A stretch of 64,000 nt of DNA from assembly GCF_029213205.1 (NCBI RefSeq), contig NZ_JARGNH010000008.1, positions 66,046 to 130,045 of the forward strand. The letters run 5' to 3'. Below are positions 60,881 through 64,000 of this stretch, in pieces. Within the stretch, counting starts at the first letter, position 1, and each line of letters begins with the position of its first letter. The notes below the pieces were generated by a model. That model was not told the DNA's origin. It made no database searches and saw only the letters and a program-made list of their open reading frames with translations. A program made the translations under genes and the position numbers. The stretch is from Pseudooceanicola sp. (GTDB lineage: Bacteria > Pseudomonadota > Alphaproteobacteria > Rhodobacterales > Rhodobacteraceae).

Positions 60881-61969
60881 TCATTCCGCGGCCTCCGGTC
60901 GCGCCACAGCCGCCTCCCGCCGCAGCTTGCGGATCAGCTCGAGTTCGGACTGGAAATCCACATAATGCGGCAGCTTGATATGCTCCAGAAACCCCGTCGC
61001 CTGGATGTTATCCGCATGATATAGAACGAATTCCTGGTCCTGCGCCGGGGCGCCGACATTGTCTTCGCCCAGTTCTTCCCAGCGCAGAGCGCGATCCACC
61101 AAAGCCATCGAAATCGCCTTGCGCTCGGTCTGCCCGAACACCAGCCCATACCCCCGGGTGAATTGCGGCGGTTCGGTTTTCGAGCCGACGAACTGGTTCA
61201 CCGTCTCGCATTCGGTCACCGTGACCTCGCCGATCTCGACGGCAAAGCCAAGCTCGGGAATGTCCAGCTCCACCGCCACCGCGCCGATCCGCAATTCGCC
61301 GACAAACGGGTGGTTGCGGCCATAGCCGCGCTGGGTGGAATAGGCCATGCCAAGCACAAACCCCTCGTCGCCCCGGGTCAACGCCTGCAACCGCAAGGCG
61401 CGCCCGGCAGGCAGGTTCAGCGGCTCGCGGGTCAGATCAGGCGGCGTGGCGTCACTGGCGACCTCGGCCTGAATCAAGCCCTCGCGGTCCAGAAACTCGG
61501 CCACATGCGGCACCGCATCCGGCGCCACCGGTGCCTCAGCCACAGCAGGCGGCTCCAGCCCCTCGGCGGCCAGGGCGAAATCCAGCAACCGGTGGGTGTA
61601 GTCAAAGGTCGGGCCCAGCACCTGCCCGCCCGGCACATCCTTGAACGTCGCGCTGATCCGCCGGTCAATCGCCATCGCGCCGGTGTCGATCGGATGGGAA
61701 AGCCCAAGGCGCGGCAACGTGGTGCGATAAGCGCGGATCAGGAAGATCGCCTCGATCAGGTCGCCGCGCGCCTGTTTGATCGCCAGGGCCGCCAGATCGG
61801 GATCATAGAGTGAGCCTTCGGCCATCACCCGGTTCACCGCCAACGCCAGCTGCTCGCGGATCTGCGCGATGTCGAGCGCGGCGACATCAGGATCGCCGCG
61901 CCGCTCTTCGGCCAGCCAGGCATGGGCATTGTCGATGGCGCGTTCGCCCCCCTTGACCGCGACATACAT
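60881..61969 (-). CDS. phnI: C-P lyase core subunit PhnI
   Basis: With PhnG, H and L it forms methylphosphonate ribosyl triphosphate from ATP (nucleosidase activity lies in PhnI). 362 residues, normal. Begins MYVAVKGGERAIDNAHAWLA. Abuts phnH. Confidence 0.95.
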   Translation of the reverse strand: MYVAVKGGERAIDNAHAWLAEERRGDPDVAALDIAQIREQLALAVNRVMAEGSLYDPDLAALAIKQARGDLIEAIFLIRAYRTTLPRLGLSHPIDTGAMAIDRRISATFKDVPGGQVLGPTFDYTHRLLDFALAAEGLEPPAVAEAPVAPDAVPHVAEFLDREGLIQAEVASDATPPDLTREPLNLPAGRALRLQALTRGDEGFVLGMAYSTQRGYGRNHPFVGELRIGAVAVELDIPELGFAVEIGEVTVTECETVNQFVGSKTEPPQFTRGYGLVFGQTERKAISMALVDRALRWEELGEDNVGAPAQDQEFVLYHADNIQATGFLEHIKLPHYVDFQSELELIRKLRREAAVARPEAAE

Positions 61970-62544
61970 CAGCCGATCCTCGTGCTGCGCGGCAGCGCCG
62001 CGATGCGGCTGTCGCAGGTGAAATAGAAATCAAGACCGAGCGGGAACTGCGCCGCATTGCGCTGCAACGCCACCGGGTCCGGCAGGTTCAACGCGGCGGC
62101 GTCACGGATTCCGGGGCCGCGCAACCGGCTGCCGCTGGCCACCAGATCGCTCAGCTCGACAATCAGGGTGGCCGAGCGATCCGGATAGTCCGGCGTGCCC
62201 TGCGCATAGCGGTCAAGACCGCCCAGTGCCTCCCATGTGCCCAGCGCGAACATCGCATCCCCCGGCGCGACCAGTGGCGCGCCAAGATGGAACGCCACCC
62301 AGTCACGCATGGCCCGGTTGTCATGCGCCCCGGCCAGATGCAGCGGCGTTTCGGCATCACACAATGTCAGTAACAGGGTCGCCGCCGCGACCGAGACCGG
62401 TGCCGGGGCACGCCCGCCGCTGATCGTCTCGATCCGACCGGGGCGGGCCAGGGCCGACATCGCCGCGCGAAAGGCATGGGCGGCGGCAACCGGCGGAGTG
62501 TCGAACCCGCCTGACAGCGCCTCAGTATCAACACACGCGCTCAT
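61969..62544 (-). CDS. phnH: C-P lyase core subunit PhnH
   Basis: 191 residues from MSACVDTEALSGGFDTPP. PLP-transferase-like fold without cofactor in known members; an assembly subunit of PhnGHIJ. Overlaps phnG by 4 bases. Confidence 0.94.
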   Translation of the reverse strand: MSACVDTEALSGGFDTPPVAAAHAFRAAMSALARPGRIETISGGRAPAPVSVAAATLLLTLCDAETPLHLAGAHDNRAMRDWVAFHLGAPLVAPGDAMFALGTWEALGGLDRYAQGTPDYPDRSATLIVELSDLVASGSRLRGPGIRDAAALNLPDPVALQRNAAQFPLGLDFYFTCDSRIAALPRSTRIG

Positions 62545-62999
62545 GCGTTCTCCCCCCGCACCATGGTAAAGAATTCGACCTTGGTCGCCGCCGCCTTGCC
62601 CGCACGGGCGTCGGCCGCAGCCGCCAGCCCCGCCTGCAACGGCATCAGAACCGCTGTGCGCAGCCGCGGCGCCGCTTCGGTCTGCATCAGCGCATCGATC
62701 ACCGCCGCGTTCTGTGCCTTGGCGGTGTCGCGGCCCTGCACATAGGCGTGGCCAACTTCGCCGCTGGCCAGCTTCAGCGAACACCGGGTGACGCTCATCT
62801 CGCCCAGATTGAACGCCGCGCCGATGGCCCCGGCCCGTCCCCGCACCATCACCATGCCGATCTCGGGCGGGCGCAGCCAGGTGAACGCGGGTGCCGCGTC
62901 ATACCCGGCCCAGAGCCGCGCCAGATCGGCGGCGGGCGCCTTGGCCAGCAGCGACATCCAGGCCTTGCGCTGATCATTGGTCGGGTCGGGCTGTGCCAT
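62541..62999 (-). CDS. phnG: C-P lyase core subunit PhnG
   Basis: 152 residues. Start set at MAQPDPTNDQRKAWMSLLAK (62999), a typical PhnG beginning; the frame extends upstream to 63035 but over the operator. Contains MSVTRCSLKLASGEVGHAYV. First gene of the phn operon. Confidence 0.93.
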   Translation of the reverse strand: MAQPDPTNDQRKAWMSLLAKAPAADLARLWAGYDAAPAFTWLRPPEIGMVMVRGRAGAIGAAFNLGEMSVTRCSLKLASGEVGHAYVQGRDTAKAQNAAVIDALMQTEAAPRLRTAVLMPLQAGLAAAADARAGKAAATKVEFFTMVRGENA

Positions 63000-63027
63000 G
63001 CAACACCTTGCAGATTTGTCTAGGTTA

Positions 63028-63043
63028 CTATACAACTATACAA
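63028..63043. promoter_or_regulatory. Candidate PhnF operator between phnG and phnF
   Basis: Two directly repeated octamers CTATACAA-CTATACAA in the 95-base divergent gap, also readable as spaced TATA half-sites (GTTacTATAcaacTATAc). AT-rich sequence is otherwise rare here. HutC/PhnF-type regulators favour GTATA-containing sites, so this is the best candidate. Confidence 0.45.
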
Positions 63044-63094
63044 CTTCCTACGCCGACCGACCGAGTCGCACAAGCCCCGCAAGGTGAAGTTTTC

Positions 63095-63817
63095 ATGACA
63101 CCCCCGACCGCCCGAACGCCGCTGTGGAAATCCATTGCCGAGGCGCTGACCGCCGATATCGCCGGGGGGCGTTATGGCCCCGGTGACAAGCTGCCGACCG
63201 AGGCCGAGCTGGCGGCGCGTTTCGGGGTCAACCGTCACACGGTGCGGCGCGGGCTGGCCGATCTGGCCGATCACGGGCTGATCCATGCCCGCCGGGGCGC
63301 CGGGGTCTTTGTCACCCAGGCACCGACCGACTATCCGATTGGCCGAAGGGTCAGGTTTCACCAGAACCTGCGCGCCGCCGGACGCCTGCCCGCCCGCGAA
63401 ATTCTGACCGCAGAAACCCGTGGAGCTGCCCCGCGCGAAGCTGAGGCGCTGCACCTACCCGCGGGCGCAAGGGTGCATGTCTCGGAAGGTCGCTCATTGG
63501 CCGACGGTCAGCCGATCGCGCTCTACCGTTCGGTGTTTCCGGCCGCGCGCTTTCCCGACCTGCTGACGCGACTGGCCGAGACCGGCTCGGTGACCCGGAT
63601 GCTGGCGCATTTCGGCATCACCGATTACATCCGCGCCTCGACCCGGCTGACCGCAAAACGCGCCACCGCCACCCAGGCCAATGGCCTCAGGCTGCGCGAG
63701 GGCGATCCGATCCTGCGCACCGTCGGCATCAATGTCGATCCCGAAGGCCGCCCGATCGAATATGGCCACACCTGGTTTGCCGGTGACCGGGTGACCCTGA
63801 CCTTGGGCGCGGATTAG
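63095..63817 (+). CDS. phnF: GntR-family regulator PhnF
   Basis: 240 residues: an N-terminal winged-helix domain (LPTEAELAARFGVNRHTVRR) and a C-terminal UTRA effector domain of the HutC subfamily. Start MTPPTARTPLWKSIAEALTA at 63095 with AAGGTGAAG upstream. Divergent from phnG, so it probably controls both genes, likely as a repressor relieved by a phosphonate or intermediate. Confidence 0.92.
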   Translation: MTPPTARTPLWKSIAEALTADIAGGRYGPGDKLPTEAELAARFGVNRHTVRRGLADLADHGLIHARRGAGVFVTQAPTDYPIGRRVRFHQNLRAAGRLPAREILTAETRGAAPREAEALHLPAGARVHVSEGRSLADGQPIALYRSVFPAARFPDLLTRLAETGSVTRMLAHFGITDYIRASTRLTAKRATATQANGLRLREGDPILRTVGINVDPEGRPIEYGHTWFAGDRVTLTLGAD

Positions 63818-63889
63818 CCCCACCAGCCATCGCGGCGCAAATTTCGCGTGCCCCGCGACAGCTTGTCATGGCGGCGATACATTCTGGGG

Positions 63890-63898
63890 TTATCCACA
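63890..63898 (+). promoter_or_regulatory. Single DnaA-box match
   Basis: TTATCCACA, a perfect consensus 9-mer, in the 123-base gap after phnF. No second box lies nearby, so this is not an origin; it could be chance or a DnaA titration or regulatory site. Confidence 0.35.
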
Positions 63899-63940
63899 GG
63901 GCAAATCCGGCCAATCGACCACATCACAGGACCTGCCCGC

Positions 63941-64000
63941 ATGCCCCGCCCTCTTCCGGCTCTGCGCCTGACCGGCGCGACCATTCTGCGCGACAACGCG
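63941..64000 (+). CDS. 5' end of a second PhnM-like amidohydrolase gene (partial)
   Basis: 20 codons before the window ends: MPRPLPALRLTGATILRDNA. The LxLTGATILRDNAL-type beginning is that of a second phnM-like gene which I recall placed after phnF in Rhodobacterales. Too short for certainty. Confidence 0.4.
   Translation, partial: MPRPLPALRLTGATILRDNA

Noticed and set aside
60252-60884. Reading frame containing LTLTLSPKGRGE and PLPLGERVRVRG between phnI and phnJ
   Set aside because: It is the chance translation of the inverted-repeat arms and runs antiparallel in frame to no known protein; the real gene there is the DUF559 one.
63001-63094. PhoB box upstream of phnG
   Set aside because: No paired CTGTCAT-like 7-mers at 11-base spacing; only the CTATACAA repeats are seen.

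Overview
The window is a chromosomal segment of an alphaproteobacterium, almost certainly of the Rhodobacterales (Roseobacter/Paracoccus/Rhodobacter type). The grounds are the GC-rich sequence, an alphaproteobacterial SOS box (GTTC-N7-GTTC) before uvrA, a complex I operon with accessory genes between the subunit genes as known from Rhodobacter and Paracoccus, NuoE with a C-terminal extension, an editing-domain-less ProRS, RNase J, and an hdaA-ppk-ppx cluster. Assignments rest on reading the translations; no database search was run.

Layout. 1-10.1 kb: uvrA (cut by the window edge), a rhodanese gene behind a probable persulfide-sensor operator, meaB, hrpB, argD-argF, and a DUF1007-NicO metal-export pair with a structured leader. 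10.1-13.2 kb: decaying DNA (IS5-type transposase remnant, methyltransferase remnant, isomerase remnant) around intact fumC, then three small conserved genes. 13.2-15 kb: a palindrome-rich spacer and a DEAD-box RNA helicase. 15.2-36.6 kb, minus strand: a long transcription unit of all 14 nuo genes in canonical order A-N, eight accessory genes among them, and birA-coaX-rnj at the distal end. Its promoter can be read at about 36.59-36.62 kb, and a terminator for the upstream gene lies just before it.

36.8-50.7 kb: a secreted VWA protein, nadE, a secreted MORN-repeat protein, proS, an AI-2E-type permease, hdaA, ppk, ppx, an nhaA remnant, tRNA-Leu(UAA) and a rhomboid protease. 50.7-54 kb: a TRAP transporter (DctP-Q-M). 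54.2-56 kb: typA. 56.2-64 kb: a C-P lyase operon phnGHI-[DUF559]-JKLNM on the minus strand with divergent phnF, then the start of a second phnM-like gene.

Points that stand out: a helix-hairpin-helix module fused to NuoE and repeated in the neighbouring membrane protein; a low-GC orphan gene with a 9-A run translationally coupled between nuoC and nuoD, followed by an overlooked 57-residue membrane protein; a Vsr-like DUF559 nuclease gene with a 38-bp inverted-repeat element inside the phn operon; a structured leader before the NicO pair; an intergenic repeat family at three convergent gene ends; and paired SOS and persulfide-type operators between uvrA and the rhodanese gene.
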